64,000 nt of DNA. Origin: Vicinamibacterales bacterium (GTDB lineage: Bacteria; Acidobacteriota; Vicinamibacteria; Vicinamibacterales; UBA8438). A program made the translations under genes and the position numbers. Positions 1 through 8,479 of this stretch are shown here, piece by piece. The stretch covers positions 1 through 64,000 of the forward strand of contig CATQHX010000029.1 of NCBI GenBank assembly GCA_958296065.1, given 5' to 3'. A model generated the notes under the pieces. That model had not been told where the DNA came from, did not search any database, and worked only from the letters and a program-made list of their open reading frames with translations. Position 1 is the first letter of the stretch. Each line of letters begins with the position of its first letter.

Positions 1-174
1 ATTTCGGGGGCGCCTGCGCGCAAGCCGAAGCACGCATCATGCCAACCGCCGGTCCGCCGAACCGACAGCCGTCGCCCGGCAGGCGCTCTCGGACTGCCGC
101 CACGTCGTCGTAGAAAGGCGACGGCATGGTGGGGTAGTGCGCAAGGGCTTGCGGGCCAGCAGGCGCCGGAGTCT
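1..174. other. Left-edge sequence, no gene recognised
   Basis: This is high-G+C sequence downstream of the minus-strand oxygenase gene that ends at 175. I see no convincing open frame, RNA gene or terminator. It could hold the end of a gene lying outside the window. Confidence 0.4.
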
Positions 175-2550
175 CTATTCCCCCGCGTCGACGTCGGAAG
201 CGGTCACCGCCGCGCGCAACGCGGCGAGCTGCGGTGCGCGGTCCGCGGCCTGCTCGCCGTCGGGCGCCGCCTCGATCAGCCCCTGCATGCACGACACGTC
301 CTCGGCGTATTCGGCCAGGCGCCGCTTGTGGCTGGCGCGGGTCTTGGTGCACACGAGCGTGAACGGCCGGCCGCGGCGTTCGGTCACGTGCTCGATATCG
401 AGTTGCTGACCGTCGATGATCTGATGCAGGTGCGCGCGCAGGTCCTTGCGCAACGGGAACCGTGCCGTGCGGGCCGTCGGGTCCTTGCAGAAGTCCCGCA
501 GCCGATCACAGTGCTCGCACCCGCAGCCGTCGTTGGCGGCGATGGTCCAGTCGCCCGGCGGCAGCGGTGGTTCCGCGCTGCGCGCCAGCAACGAGACGGC
601 CGCGTGGCGCCACAACCGCTCGAAGGCCGCGCTGCCTGCCGCCCCCTCCTCGGCATGCAGCTTCGCCAGCACCGCCGGCAGCGAGCGTTCCGGCGGGACG
701 ATCCGTGGCTCGGCGGCCACGGCGCCGGCCGCCGCGGCCGCCGCGTCCGGCAACCCCAGCCGCCAGGCCAACGCGAACAGGTGGTAGACGGCCGTCTCGC
801 TGAATCGCGTCGGACGCCGGGAGGCCCGCCACGGGACGTCCTTCTCGGGTTCCGGCGGCAGCGCGGCGGGCAGCGCCTCGAGGACTGCGCGCACCGTTTC
901 CCGCAGTACGACGTCCCAGTCCGAGTCGGCAGCCGCGCGGTGCGCCTCGTCGAGGCGCCACAGCAGACCGAGCATGGCCGCGGGCCGCCGCCGGAGATGC
1001 GCGCCGATCATGTCGAGCAGGAAGTACTCCCCACCGGGCGGTCCCAGCATGCCCAGCACGGCGGCCAGCGCTTCGTTCTCGCTCCCGTCGTAGCGGGCCA
1101 CGATCACGTCCCGCAGGAAGCGCGCCGCACTCCGTTCGTCCCGCGTATCGCACAGCAGCCGCAGCATGCTCGCGCGACCCGGCGCATCGGACTCGTCGAA
1201 GTCGTCGCGGCCGGCCGGCCAGATATCGATCAGCCCCGCCGTGAGCGCCCGGATACGCTCGTCCGTGTCCTCTCCGCTCCAGTCGAGCTGTTCCGCCACC
1301 CAGGCGACTGCCGTGTCGATGCCGCTGTTCGCAACGACGGTGAGCGTCCTCGACTCCGGCCACAGGACCAGCGCGGCGCGGCGGTACGTGCGCGCGACGG
1401 TCGCGCCCTCGTTGCCGGTAGCTCCTTCGACATGCTGTTCGTCCGGCTCGACACCATCGAGCGCGCCGTGCGGCAACCGCTCCTCGGGCGACAGGTCGAT
1501 CTCGCCGAACGGCGGACGATCGCCGTCAGGGCCGACCCAGCCGTCCAGCCACTGGCGATAGTCCTCCACCTCCTCCATCTCCGCGTCGTCGACTTCCGAT
1601 CCGTCCCAGCCCCAGTCCGCGAATCCGCCCGAATACGAGGCGGCCCCCCATTCCTCGAGATGCAGAATGGCCGCGTGCAGCGCGCAGTCGGCTCGCCCGG
1701 CGGCCGCCGCCAGAATGCGCGCCAGAGCGGCGTCGCGGTTCTTCAACGCGTCGAACGACAGACCCGCCTCGCTGTATTCGTGCTCCAGCACCCAGGCGAG
1801 CTTCTCGACCCCGTCCGACCCGCGCCGCCATGCCGCCAGGCGCTTGGCGAGCCGGTCGACCTGCTGCGCGTAGTCGGGCGCCGTGCGGGGCGTATCGGTG
1901 TCGCCGGCGCGCAGGCACAGACTGAACACGAGCGACAGGCGGTACCCCTCGGTGACCGGCCTGACCTCGTGTTCGCAGTCGGCGTAGAACGCAGCGAACG
2001 CCAGCTCGGACGGCTCGGCGGCGGTCATGTCGATGGTGCGCTCGCGTCCGCGGTGGCGGACGACGATCTCGCCTCCGGTACCCGCGACGGGCAGCGAAAT
2101 CGACAGCGTGGCGACCATGCCGTCGGCCTTCTCGGTGTCGCGGTGGGAAACGAAGAAGCCACCCGGCTCGTAGATCAACAACTTGTACAGTTGGGCGTCC
2201 AGCCGGTCCAGGGGGCAGCCGAGGCCGTCGGCCGCCGCGGTCAGAACCCTGCCGAACGTGTCACGCCACCCCGCGCCGGCCAGACGAATGTGAGCGGCGT
2301 CGATCTGCCGGCAGTCGCGCACGTTCGGGTCGACCACCGTCGCCGGCCCCTTGCCGTACGGTGCGCGCTCCGCGACGGCGATCAGCGCCTGGACCTGCGC
2401 TTCCGGCACCGGAAACGACAGGGCGCCGGCACCCTTCGCCTCCAGCACCGGCATGGGCGCCAGCAACCGGCCGTGGGCGCAGAAATCGCCCGGGCGGTCG
2501 ACGGCCAGGAGCAACTCCTCGATCGCCTCTTCCAGCTTGCCTCGCGCCAC
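175..2550 (-). CDS. Large 2-oxoglutarate/Fe(II)-dependent oxygenase
   Basis: This is a 791-residue protein whose first ~210 residues form a prolyl-4-hydroxylase-like 2OG-Fe(II) oxygenase. The motif SHRDTEK supplies the HxD iron ligands (His136, Asp138). CEHEVRPVTEGYR supplies the distal His194 and the 2-oxoglutarate-binding Arg204. The remaining ~580 residues match no domain I can name. Near the C-terminus there is a Cys cluster (CGCEHC) followed by a conserved-looking stretch containing RFPLRKDLRAHLH and TLVCTKTRASH. From memory, very large proteins of this layout occur in fungi, so transfer is possible. I chose GTG 2550 because a strong GGGGGAGGG ribosome site sits just before it. An upstream ATG at 2610 would overlap the VOC gene by 29 bp and has no such site. 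Substrate unknown. Confidence 0.75.
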   Translation of the reverse strand: MARGKLEEAIEELLLAVDRPGDFCAHGRLLAPMPVLEAKGAGALSFPVPEAQVQALIAVAERAPYGKGPATVVDPNVRDCRQIDAAHIRLAGAGWRDTFGRVLTAAADGLGCPLDRLDAQLYKLLIYEPGGFFVSHRDTEKADGMVATLSISLPVAGTGGEIVVRHRGRERTIDMTAAEPSELAFAAFYADCEHEVRPVTEGYRLSLVFSLCLRAGDTDTPRTAPDYAQQVDRLAKRLAAWRRGSDGVEKLAWVLEHEYSEAGLSFDALKNRDAALARILAAAAGRADCALHAAILHLEEWGAASYSGGFADWGWDGSEVDDAEMEEVEDYRQWLDGWVGPDGDRPPFGEIDLSPEERLPHGALDGVEPDEQHVEGATGNEGATVARTYRRAALVLWPESRTLTVVANSGIDTAVAWVAEQLDWSGEDTDERIRALTAGLIDIWPAGRDDFDESDAPGRASMLRLLCDTRDERSAARFLRDVIVARYDGSENEALAAVLGMLGPPGGEYFLLDMIGAHLRRRPAAMLGLLWRLDEAHRAAADSDWDVVLRETVRAVLEALPAALPPEPEKDVPWRASRRPTRFSETAVYHLFALAWRLGLPDAAAAAAGAVAAEPRIVPPERSLPAVLAKLHAEEGAAGSAAFERLWRHAAVSLLARSAEPPLPPGDWTIAANDGCGCEHCDRLRDFCKDPTARTARFPLRKDLRAHLHQIIDGQQLDIEHVTERRGRPFTLVCTKTRASHKRRLAEYAEDVSCMQGLIEAAPDGEQAADRAPQLAALRAAVTASDVDAGE

Positions 2551-2581
2551 GTCCCTCCCCCGGTCCTTCGACTGCCACCGC

Positions 2582-3019
2582 CTATCCTGACCGCGGGGGC
2601 GTGTGGACAATCTCGTACTTGATGCCTTCGATGTCCTTGAAGAAGAGCGCGTAGTAGCCCGGCGGCACGTACTCCGGGTACTCCCGCGGCGGGCTCACGA
2701 TCGTGGCGCGGATCTGCGTCAACTCGAGATGCAGACGATCGACCTCGGCGCGGGACTCCGCCCTGAAGGCGAGGTGGTGCAGCGCGCCGGGCCTGCGGCG
2801 ATTGATGGTGTCACCTCGAAACGCGCTCCGCGGCGAGTTGATGGCGAAACCCAACCGCGGATGCAGGTACTCGACGACGTGCAGCTCGTGATCCTCCAGC
2901 ACGGCGCTGCTCCTGCTCTTGAGGTCGAAGCCCAGGAGCGGAAGCAGCTTGTCGTAGAACGGCGCCGCGACGGCCATGTCCTTCACGGTGATCTCGATAT
3001 GATCGATGATAGGCTCCAT
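2582..3019 (-). CDS. VOC (glyoxalase/dioxygenase superfamily) protein
   Basis: This 145-residue protein is a single vicinal-oxygen-chelate module with two beta-alpha-beta-beta-beta repeats. Candidate metal ligands are His7 in IDHIEITV, a histidine in ALHHLAF in the middle and the glutamate in KYEIVH near the end. It resembles small lyase or fosfomycin-resistance-like VOC proteins, but the substrate cannot be read from sequence. The oxygenase gene follows 31 bp downstream on the same strand, so the two may be co-transcribed. Confidence 0.75.
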   Translation of the reverse strand: MEPIIDHIEITVKDMAVAAPFYDKLLPLLGFDLKSRSSAVLEDHELHVVEYLHPRLGFAINSPRSAFRGDTINRRRPGALHHLAFRAESRAEVDRLHLELTQIRATIVSPPREYPEYVPPGYYALFFKDIEGIKYEIVHTPPRSG

Positions 3020-3162
3020 CCCGCTGTCCTTTGCACAACCAGTTGGCGTGCGATTGCCCTGGCCGATCTGACGCGCTCGTCCACGCTTCCGAGCTACTGA
3101 ATCCTGGATCTCGACGTTCCGGACGAGTCCATTTTCTCACCGCGCCCGCAACCGTCGCCGAT

Positions 3163-3336
3163 ACCCGACGGGCCGGGGCGGACCTGCTCCGGTCGCACCT
3201 GGCGATCATGGCGCCGAGCGCCGTGAACCCACTGGAACGCAACGTCGTGCTCAATCCGGCGCACCCGGACTTCGACGAGGTTCGACCCGGCGCGATTCGG
3301 CCCTTCATCTTCGACCGCAGGCTGGCGGCAGAGTGA
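3163..3336 (+). pseudogene. C-terminal remnant of a RES-domain (NAD+ phosphorylase toxin) gene
   Basis: The frame ends with a segment typical of the RES-domain C-terminus: an APSAVNP block, then RNVVLNPAHPDF, then a closing FIFDRRL (family pattern VPSAxxPxExNxLLNPxHPD...FDxRL). An open frame extends up to 3031, but its upstream part does not look like a RES domain. The N-terminal ~100 residues, including the NAD-binding Arg/Tyr region, are absent. No Xre-type antitoxin gene lies next to it. I read it as the relic of a deleted RES-Xre toxin-antitoxin locus. The assignment is by motif recall. Confidence 0.6.
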
Positions 3337-3431
3337 TGTAAGCTCTTCCGAACCGGAGCTCTCCGAGCTCTCATGACCCGACCCGCACCGGCCCGCCCCT
3401 TCTTCGATACACACGAGACAAGAGACCGACG

Positions 3432-4430
3432 ATGCACAGAAACGCCTTCGCCGCCTTCTGCACGCTGCTCCTCCTCCTCGCGCTGGCCGCACCGGCCGCA
3501 GTAGTAGCGCAGACCGCCGAGCGGACCATGCCGATGCGCACGCCGGACGGACAGCCGGACGTCTCCGGCATCTTCACGTTCCGGACGCTGACGCCGCTGG
3601 AGCGGCCGCAGCAGTTCGAGGGCGTGGAAACCCTCGGAGAGGAGGAGGCGGCCGCCTTCGAGGCGTCCGAGCGCATCCGGCGCAACCGCGACCTGTTCGA
3701 TCCGGAGAGGGGCGCGCTCTTCTACCGGCCGCGGTCCGAGGGCGGCGTGCTCTCGTACAACGAGTTCTGGTACGAACGCGGCATCGAGCTCACGTCCGAC
3801 AAGCGGACCTCGCTGATCGTCGATCCGCCCAACGGCCGGCGGCCGCCCCGCACGCCGGAAGCCATCGCCGGCGGCCGGGAGCGGGCGGCCTACCGGCGCG
3901 AGCACATGTACGACTCCTACGAGAACCGCAGCATGTTCGACCGCTGCATCATGGGCTTCAACGCGGGTCCGCCGATGACGTCGGGCACCTACAACAACAA
4001 CGTGATGATCTTCCAGGCGCCCGGCTACGTGGCGATCCTGAACGAGATGGTGCACAACGCCCGGATCATCCCGATCGACGACACCGCGAAACCGCCGTTC
4101 GCACAGCGCAGCGGGGTCTCCCGCGCCCACTGGGAGGGCGAGACCCTCGTCATCGAGACCACCCGGTTCGCCGGCGGGAGCAGCAGCCTGTCGTCCACCA
4201 ACATGCACCTGATCGAGCGCCTGACACGGATCGATCCCGACACGGTGGCCTACGAGTACACGGTGACCGACCCGACGGTCTACACCGCCCCCTACACGGT
4301 GATGATGCCGTTCCGGCGCACCGACGGGCCGCTCTTCGAGTACGCCTGCCACGAGGGGAACTACGGCCTGCACGGCATCCTGGCCGGGGCCCGCAGGCTG
4401 GAGCGGCTGGGCCGGGAACTGCGGCCATAG
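3432..4430 (+). CDS. Secreted protein of unknown function, TPDGxPD family
   Basis: This 332-residue protein starts with a clear signal peptide (MHRNAF, then a Leu/Ala-rich core, cleavage near AVVAQ-TA). The mature part opens with TPDGQPDVSGIF, a signature I associate with a large paralogous family of exported proteins in Acidobacteria. It is rich in aromatic and charged residues and has two separated cysteines (DRCIMGF and EYACHEG) that could form a disulfide. No catalytic motif is recognisable. It is probably periplasmic or surface-associated. It stands alone on the plus strand between a RES remnant and a decayed barrel gene. Confidence 0.7.
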   Translation: MHRNAFAAFCTLLLLLALAAPAAVVAQTAERTMPMRTPDGQPDVSGIFTFRTLTPLERPQQFEGVETLGEEEAAAFEASERIRRNRDLFDPERGALFYRPRSEGGVLSYNEFWYERGIELTSDKRTSLIVDPPNGRRPPRTPEAIAGGRERAAYRREHMYDSYENRSMFDRCIMGFNAGPPMTSGTYNNNVMIFQAPGYVAILNEMVHNARIIPIDDTAKPPFAQRSGVSRAHWEGETLVIETTRFAGGSSSLSSTNMHLIERLTRIDPDTVAYEYTVTDPTVYTAPYTVMMPFRRTDGPLFEYACHEGNYGLHGILAGARRLERLGRELRP

Positions 4431-4461
4431 AGCGTTCCGGATGCCATGCCGTCCACATGAG

Positions 4462-4756
4462 TCACTCCGGATGAGTTCCTCGGAGAGAGACGGACCGATG
4501 CGATCGATGGAGAACGCAACTCGCGCTCCGCGGTGGTGGTAGCCAGCTCGAAGACCGCGCACAGCTCGTACCCGGTTCCCTCCCCTGTCCGTAGCCGTAC
4601 GGGTCCAGCGTCACCGGGTCCGTGATGGCCACCTGCACGCGCCGCGCCGCGACACGGAGCGCGAGTAGATCGGTGAGATGAAAGTCCACCCCTCCGCCGG
4701 CGGCCAGAGCCAATCCGGACGAGAAGGCGTCGTAGCAGCGGGAGTACTCGCCGTCC
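4462..4756 (-). pseudogene. Degenerate outer-membrane beta-barrel gene fragment
   Basis: The stretch between the secreted protein and the next barrel gene has a coding-like minus-strand segment. It reads LALAAGGGVDFHLTDLLAL, then VAARRVQVAITDP, then PYGYGQGREP, the kind of text found near the end of small outer-membrane barrels. The reading then shifts frame: the better continuation, containing RAGYHHRGARVAFSID, is in another phase. A stop precedes the segment. I interpret it as a frameshifted, N-terminally truncated barrel gene. It accounts for most of the 536 bp between 4430 and 4967; nothing else is evident there. Confidence 0.4.
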
Positions 4757-4966
4757 TTGGCAGCTTACATGCTGCGCACATGGAACGACATGGAATGTCC
4801 TTCCTCGCAGGCGAGTGCGGCGTGCCTATCCTCTTCTCATCGACCTGACGGTCCGCAGCCCGCGCACTTGCAGACCATCCACCGGATGGCATCGTTCGTG
4901 CTCCTGTGCGGTACGGACGCCGGCATGCGCGAGACGGCTGGGACAGCCGGCAGAGGGAAGGTGAGC

Positions 4967-5605
4967 ATGTTGTTGCGGCACCGCTCGCGATTCGCCCGCA
5001 TCCTGTTGGTGGTCCTGTTCTGCCTCGGGTGCGCTGCCGAAGGGAGCGCGCAGACGGCCAGGACGCAAGGGTGGACACTGGGTCTGGATTCCGGAGCGAC
5101 GACCGTCTCCTTCGGGAGCGATCCGGGCGACGGAGCAGTCCTCGTCGGCGTCCGGATGGGCCATGGCCTCAACCGGATCGTCGCCCCGTACCTGGGCATG
5201 GGGTACGGGACCATCGACAGTCACGGGATCGAGGCATTCGACAAGGTGAAGTTCGGCCACATCGACCTCGGGGCGCGGCTGCACCTGGCCGCTGACCGCC
5301 GCCGGTGGATCCCCTATGGCGATCTGGCGCTGACCTTCTGGCTGGTGACCGACGTCCTCGAGAACGGCGAATGGACGAGCACCGACTTCACGAGCAGGCC
5401 GGCCCTCAGCGTGGGCGGCGGACTCGCCGTCTACCTGTCCGAGGCGTGGGCCCTCGATGTGAACATCAAGGCGGGCAAGGGCAGGTTCCAGAATGTTCCC
5501 GTGGACAGCATCCCGAAGGGCGGGAAGCGTGGACACCCGGGCACCCTGCTCGAACTCGACGCAGCGTCGGTCCGTCTCGGCGTCGGTGTCTCGTGGTGGT
5601 GGTGA
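4967..5605 (+). CDS. Outer-membrane beta-barrel protein
   Basis: This protein has 212 residues from ATG 4967, which is preceded by a GAGGGAAGG ribosome site. An open frame reaches back to 4757, but that part does not look coding. A signal peptide (MLLRHRSRFARILLVVLFCLG, cleaved near EGSAQ) is followed by alternating hydrophobic/polar strands with aromatic girdles. It ends in VRLGVGVSWWW, a terminal-aromatic strand typical of barrels inserted by the BAM complex. Length suits an OmpA-like or OmpW-like 8-strand barrel. Function unknown. The decayed barrel fragment just upstream on the other strand may be a relative. Confidence 0.65.
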   Translation: MLLRHRSRFARILLVVLFCLGCAAEGSAQTARTQGWTLGLDSGATTVSFGSDPGDGAVLVGVRMGHGLNRIVAPYLGMGYGTIDSHGIEAFDKVKFGHIDLGARLHLAADRRRWIPYGDLALTFWLVTDVLENGEWTSTDFTSRPALSVGGGLAVYLSEAWALDVNIKAGKGRFQNVPVDSIPKGGKRGHPGTLLELDAASVRLGVGVSWWW

Positions 5606-5653
5606 TCTCGCCGAGCATCAGGACGCCCACGGCCCCGATGCGGCAGCGTCTGC

Positions 5654-7204
5654 TCAGGGCGGCGCAGCGCCGCGCAGGCCCTTCCAGATGCTCCAGCACA
5701 TGCCGAGCAGCACCAGCGCGAAGGGGAAGCCGGTGAGGAGAGAGGCCGTCTGCAACGCCACCAGCCCGCCGCTGACCAGCAGCGTGATGGCGACGATGCC
5801 TTCGAACGCGCACCAGAAGACGCGCTGGGCGACCGGCGCGTCGACCTTGCCGCCGGCGGTGATGGTGTCGATGACGAGCGAGCCGGAATCGGAGGAGGTC
5901 ACGAAGAAGACGATCACCAGGACGATGCCGATAGTCGACGTGACGCCGGCAAGCGGCAGCGCCTCCAGCATTCTGAACAGGGCCATCTCCGGCTGCCCGG
6001 CCTGCACCGCCTCGACCACCGCGGTATCGCCTCCGTCGAGATGGTGCGACAGCGCGGTCGCCCCGAAGGCGTGCATCCAGAGCGCCGAGAGCGACACGGG
6101 CAGGACCAGCATGCAGCCGACCAGCTCGCGCACCGTGCGGCCGCGCGACACCCGCGCGATGAACATGCCGACGAAGGGCGACCACGAGAGCCACCACGCC
6201 CAGAAGAAGGTGGTCCACCCATGCAGGAAGTCGGTGTCCTCCCGCCCCACCCAGTTGCTGAGCGGTCCGATTGCCGCCACGTAGTGGCCGATGCTGGCGA
6301 CGAACCCGGCGAAGAGGTCAAGGGTCGGCCCCATCGCCAGCACGAACACGAGCAGCAGCAGGGCCAGGACCAGGTTGGCCTGGCTCAGGCGCTTGACGCC
6401 CTTGTCCAACCCGGCCACCACCGACGCCAGCGCGATGGACGTGACGCCGGCGATTACCAGCACCTTGGTCGTGTCGGTGTCCGGCACGCCGAACAGGTGC
6501 GCCAATCCCGCCGCCGTCTGCTCGGCGCCCAGGCCGAGCGAGGTCGCCAACCCGAAGAGCGCGGCGAACACGGCGAGGGTGTCGATGACGTGGCCGAACC
6601 GGCCCCACACTCTCTCGCCGAGGACCGGATAGAAGGCCGACCGCAGCGTCAGCGGCAACCCCAGGTTGTAGGCGGCGAAGGCGAGCGCGAGCGCCACGAC
6701 CGCGAACATCGCCCACGGATGCACGCCCCAGTGATAGATGGCCGAGGCGATGGCGAGACTCTGCGCGGCGGTGGAGTCCGCCGGATCGACCCCGAGCGGC
6801 GGACTCCGGAAGTGGTCTATCGGCTCCGCCACGCCGAAGAACATCAGGCCGATGCCGATCCCGGCCGCGAACAGCATGGCGAACCACGACCAGCCGGAGT
6901 AGTCGGGCCTGGCGTCCGGTCCGCCCAGGCGCACGCGGCCGACCGGTGTCACCAGCAACAGCAGGCAGAACAGGACCAGGACGTTGCCCGCGCCCAGGAA
7001 CACCCAATCGAACGTCGACGTGAGCCAGGCATACAGCGTGTCGAAGACGCCCGCGGCGGCGTCCCGGAACGCCAGCACGCCGGTCACGAACGCGATAATC
7101 GTGAGGCTGGAGACGGCGAAGACCGGGTTGTGGACATCGAGGCCGAGGAACCGGATGTTGTCCCGGCCGATCTCATAGTCGGTCTGCGTGGCGATGGTGG
7201 CCAT
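5654..7204 (-). CDS. BCCT-family betaine/choline/carnitine transporter
   Basis: This is a 516-residue inner-membrane protein with about 12 hydrophobic segments. It carries family landmarks: FAAGIGIGLMFFGVAEP, the Trp-rich WTTFFWAWWLSWSPFVGMFIARVSRG block that forms the substrate aromatic box, and FFVTSSDSGSLV. It should import a quaternary ammonium compound such as glycine betaine with Na+ or H+. No long regulatory C-terminal tail is present. I chose the ATG at 7204; the frame runs further upstream only into the end of sufT. The start lies 29 bp after the sufT stop on the same strand, so it may be read through from the SUF operon. Confidence 0.88.
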   Translation of the reverse strand: MATIATQTDYEIGRDNIRFLGLDVHNPVFAVSSLTIIAFVTGVLAFRDAAAGVFDTLYAWLTSTFDWVFLGAGNVLVLFCLLLLVTPVGRVRLGGPDARPDYSGWSWFAMLFAAGIGIGLMFFGVAEPIDHFRSPPLGVDPADSTAAQSLAIASAIYHWGVHPWAMFAVVALALAFAAYNLGLPLTLRSAFYPVLGERVWGRFGHVIDTLAVFAALFGLATSLGLGAEQTAAGLAHLFGVPDTDTTKVLVIAGVTSIALASVVAGLDKGVKRLSQANLVLALLLLVFVLAMGPTLDLFAGFVASIGHYVAAIGPLSNWVGREDTDFLHGWTTFFWAWWLSWSPFVGMFIARVSRGRTVRELVGCMLVLPVSLSALWMHAFGATALSHHLDGGDTAVVEAVQAGQPEMALFRMLEALPLAGVTSTIGIVLVIVFFVTSSDSGSLVIDTITAGGKVDAPVAQRVFWCAFEGIVAITLLVSGGLVALQTASLLTGFPFALVLLGMCWSIWKGLRGAAPP

Positions 7205-7233
7205 GAAGGGATCTGCTCGACCGTGCCGGCGGC

Positions 7234-7944
7234 TCAGTCGAAGATCCCGAGCTGCAGCTTCGCCGCGTCGGACATCCGATCCTTGTCCCACGGCGGCTCC
7301 CAGACCAGATCGACGCGGGCGTCGGTAACTCCCTCGACGCCCTTCACCTTGCCCTGCACCTCGGCCGGCAGGGTAACCGCCGCCGGACAGCCGGGCGCGG
7401 TCAGGGTCATCTGGATAACGGCCAGGCCCTGCTTGTCGACTGCAACGTCGTAGATGAGACCAAGCTCGTAGATGTTGACCGGGATCTCGGGATCGAACAC
7501 GGTCGAGAGCTGCTCGACGATCTGCGGCTTGAGCTCCAGCGTCCTTACCGGGTCGGGTTCAATCGGCGGCGCGGGGGCCGCCGACGAGGCGGCGCTTTCT
7601 CCGGCTGGTTCGGCGGGACCGGTCCCGGTCAACGCACTGGTGTCGAACATGGACGACCCCGGCGGTCCGTCGGGCGCCGGCAGCGGCGGTACTGACGGTG
7701 CCTGGGGCGGCGGCGCGGAACCGTCCACGTGCGGCGGAACGAGTGGCTGTCCCGCCACCGGCGGTACGCCTCCAGCTCCGCTCCCTCCGGCCGCGGTGGT
7801 GGATGCCCCGGCGGCGACGGCGGTCGCCTGGCCGAATCCGGTCGAACCGGCGCCCGCGACTCCCCCGGCGCCCGTCGTCCCGTCATCATCTCTGCCGCCC
7901 GCGCCGAGCGGCGGCGGCACGTCGTCGATCTTCAGGATTCCCAT
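7234..7944 (-). CDS. sufT: SufT / MIP18-type Fe-S assembly factor with long low-complexity N-terminus
   Basis: The C-terminal ~100 residues of this 236-residue protein form a DUF59/MIP18 domain: FDPEIPVNIYELGLIYDV, then TLTAPGCPA with the conserved Cys, then VDLVWEPPW. Proteins of this type help mature Fe-S proteins downstream of the SUF scaffold. The first ~135 residues are unusual: a short conserved-looking start (MGILKIDDVPPPLG) followed by a Gly/Ala/Pro/Ser-rich stretch that should be disordered. Ordinary SufT proteins are 100-190 residues long. It follows sufU by 85 bp and closes the suf operon. The start at 7944 is chosen because the frame beyond it overlaps the spacer and has no coding character. 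Confidence 0.82.
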   Translation of the reverse strand: MGILKIDDVPPPLGAGGRDDDGTTGAGGVAGAGSTGFGQATAVAAGASTTAAGGSGAGGVPPVAGQPLVPPHVDGSAPPPQAPSVPPLPAPDGPPGSSMFDTSALTGTGPAEPAGESAASSAAPAPPIEPDPVRTLELKPQIVEQLSTVFDPEIPVNIYELGLIYDVAVDKQGLAVIQMTLTAPGCPAAVTLPAEVQGKVKGVEGVTDARVDLVWEPPWDKDRMSDAAKLQLGIFD

Positions 7945-8029
7945 CGTTCGTCCTGCTCCCCAACCTCGCGCGCCAGCGGCCCGCGCAACAAACGAAACCG
8001 CCGGATTCTCGGGCCCGGCGGCCCGCGAG

Positions 8030-8479
8030 CTATTCCGTCGACACCAGCTCGTGACGGTCCTCGACCGCGGCGCGCAGCGTATGCCAGGCAAGGCTGGCGC
8101 ACTTGACCCGGGTCGGGTAGTCGCGCACGCCGCCGAAGACGGCCAGCTTGCCCACCAGTGCTTCGTCGACCACCGCGGCGTCGTCGGTGACCAGCGCCAG
8201 AAACTGCTCGAAAAGCACGCGCGCCTCGCCCAGCGTCTTGCCTTTGACCGCGTCGGTCATGAGCGACGCCGAGGCCTTGGAGATGGCGCAGCCGGAGCCG
8301 AGAAAGCTGACCTCGGAGATCCGGTCCCCGTCGAGGTTGACGTAGACGGCCAGCTTGTCTCCGCACAGCGGGTTGTAGCCGTCCGCGTGCCGGTCGGCGC
8401 CGTCGAGCTCCCCGAAGTTGTGCGGGCGCCGGTTGTGGTCGAGGATGACCTCCTGGTAAAGCTCGCGCAGGTCGCTCAT
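8030..8479 (-). CDS. sufU: SufU-type Fe-S scaffold / sulfur transfer protein
   Basis: This 149-residue IscU-like protein has three cysteines in the SufU arrangement: YNPLCGD, GSGCAISKASAS and RVKCASLAW. SufU type is indicated by the ~20-residue insertion between the second and third cysteine regions compared with IscU. It should accept persulfide sulfur from SufS in a zinc-dependent exchange. Its ATG overlaps the sufS stop (ATGA), so the two are translationally coupled. Confidence 0.9.
   Translation of the reverse strand: MSDLRELYQEVILDHNRRPHNFGELDGADRHADGYNPLCGDKLAVYVNLDGDRISEVSFLGSGCAISKASASLMTDAVKGKTLGEARVLFEQFLALVTDDAAVVDEALVGKLAVFGGVRDYPTRVKCASLAWHTLRAAVEDRHELVSTE

Noticed and set aside
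328..2622. Long plus-strand open frame opposite the 2OG oxygenase
   Set aside because: Arg/Gln/Val-rich antisense shadow, as expected in high-G+C DNA; the minus-strand frame has a real catalytic site.
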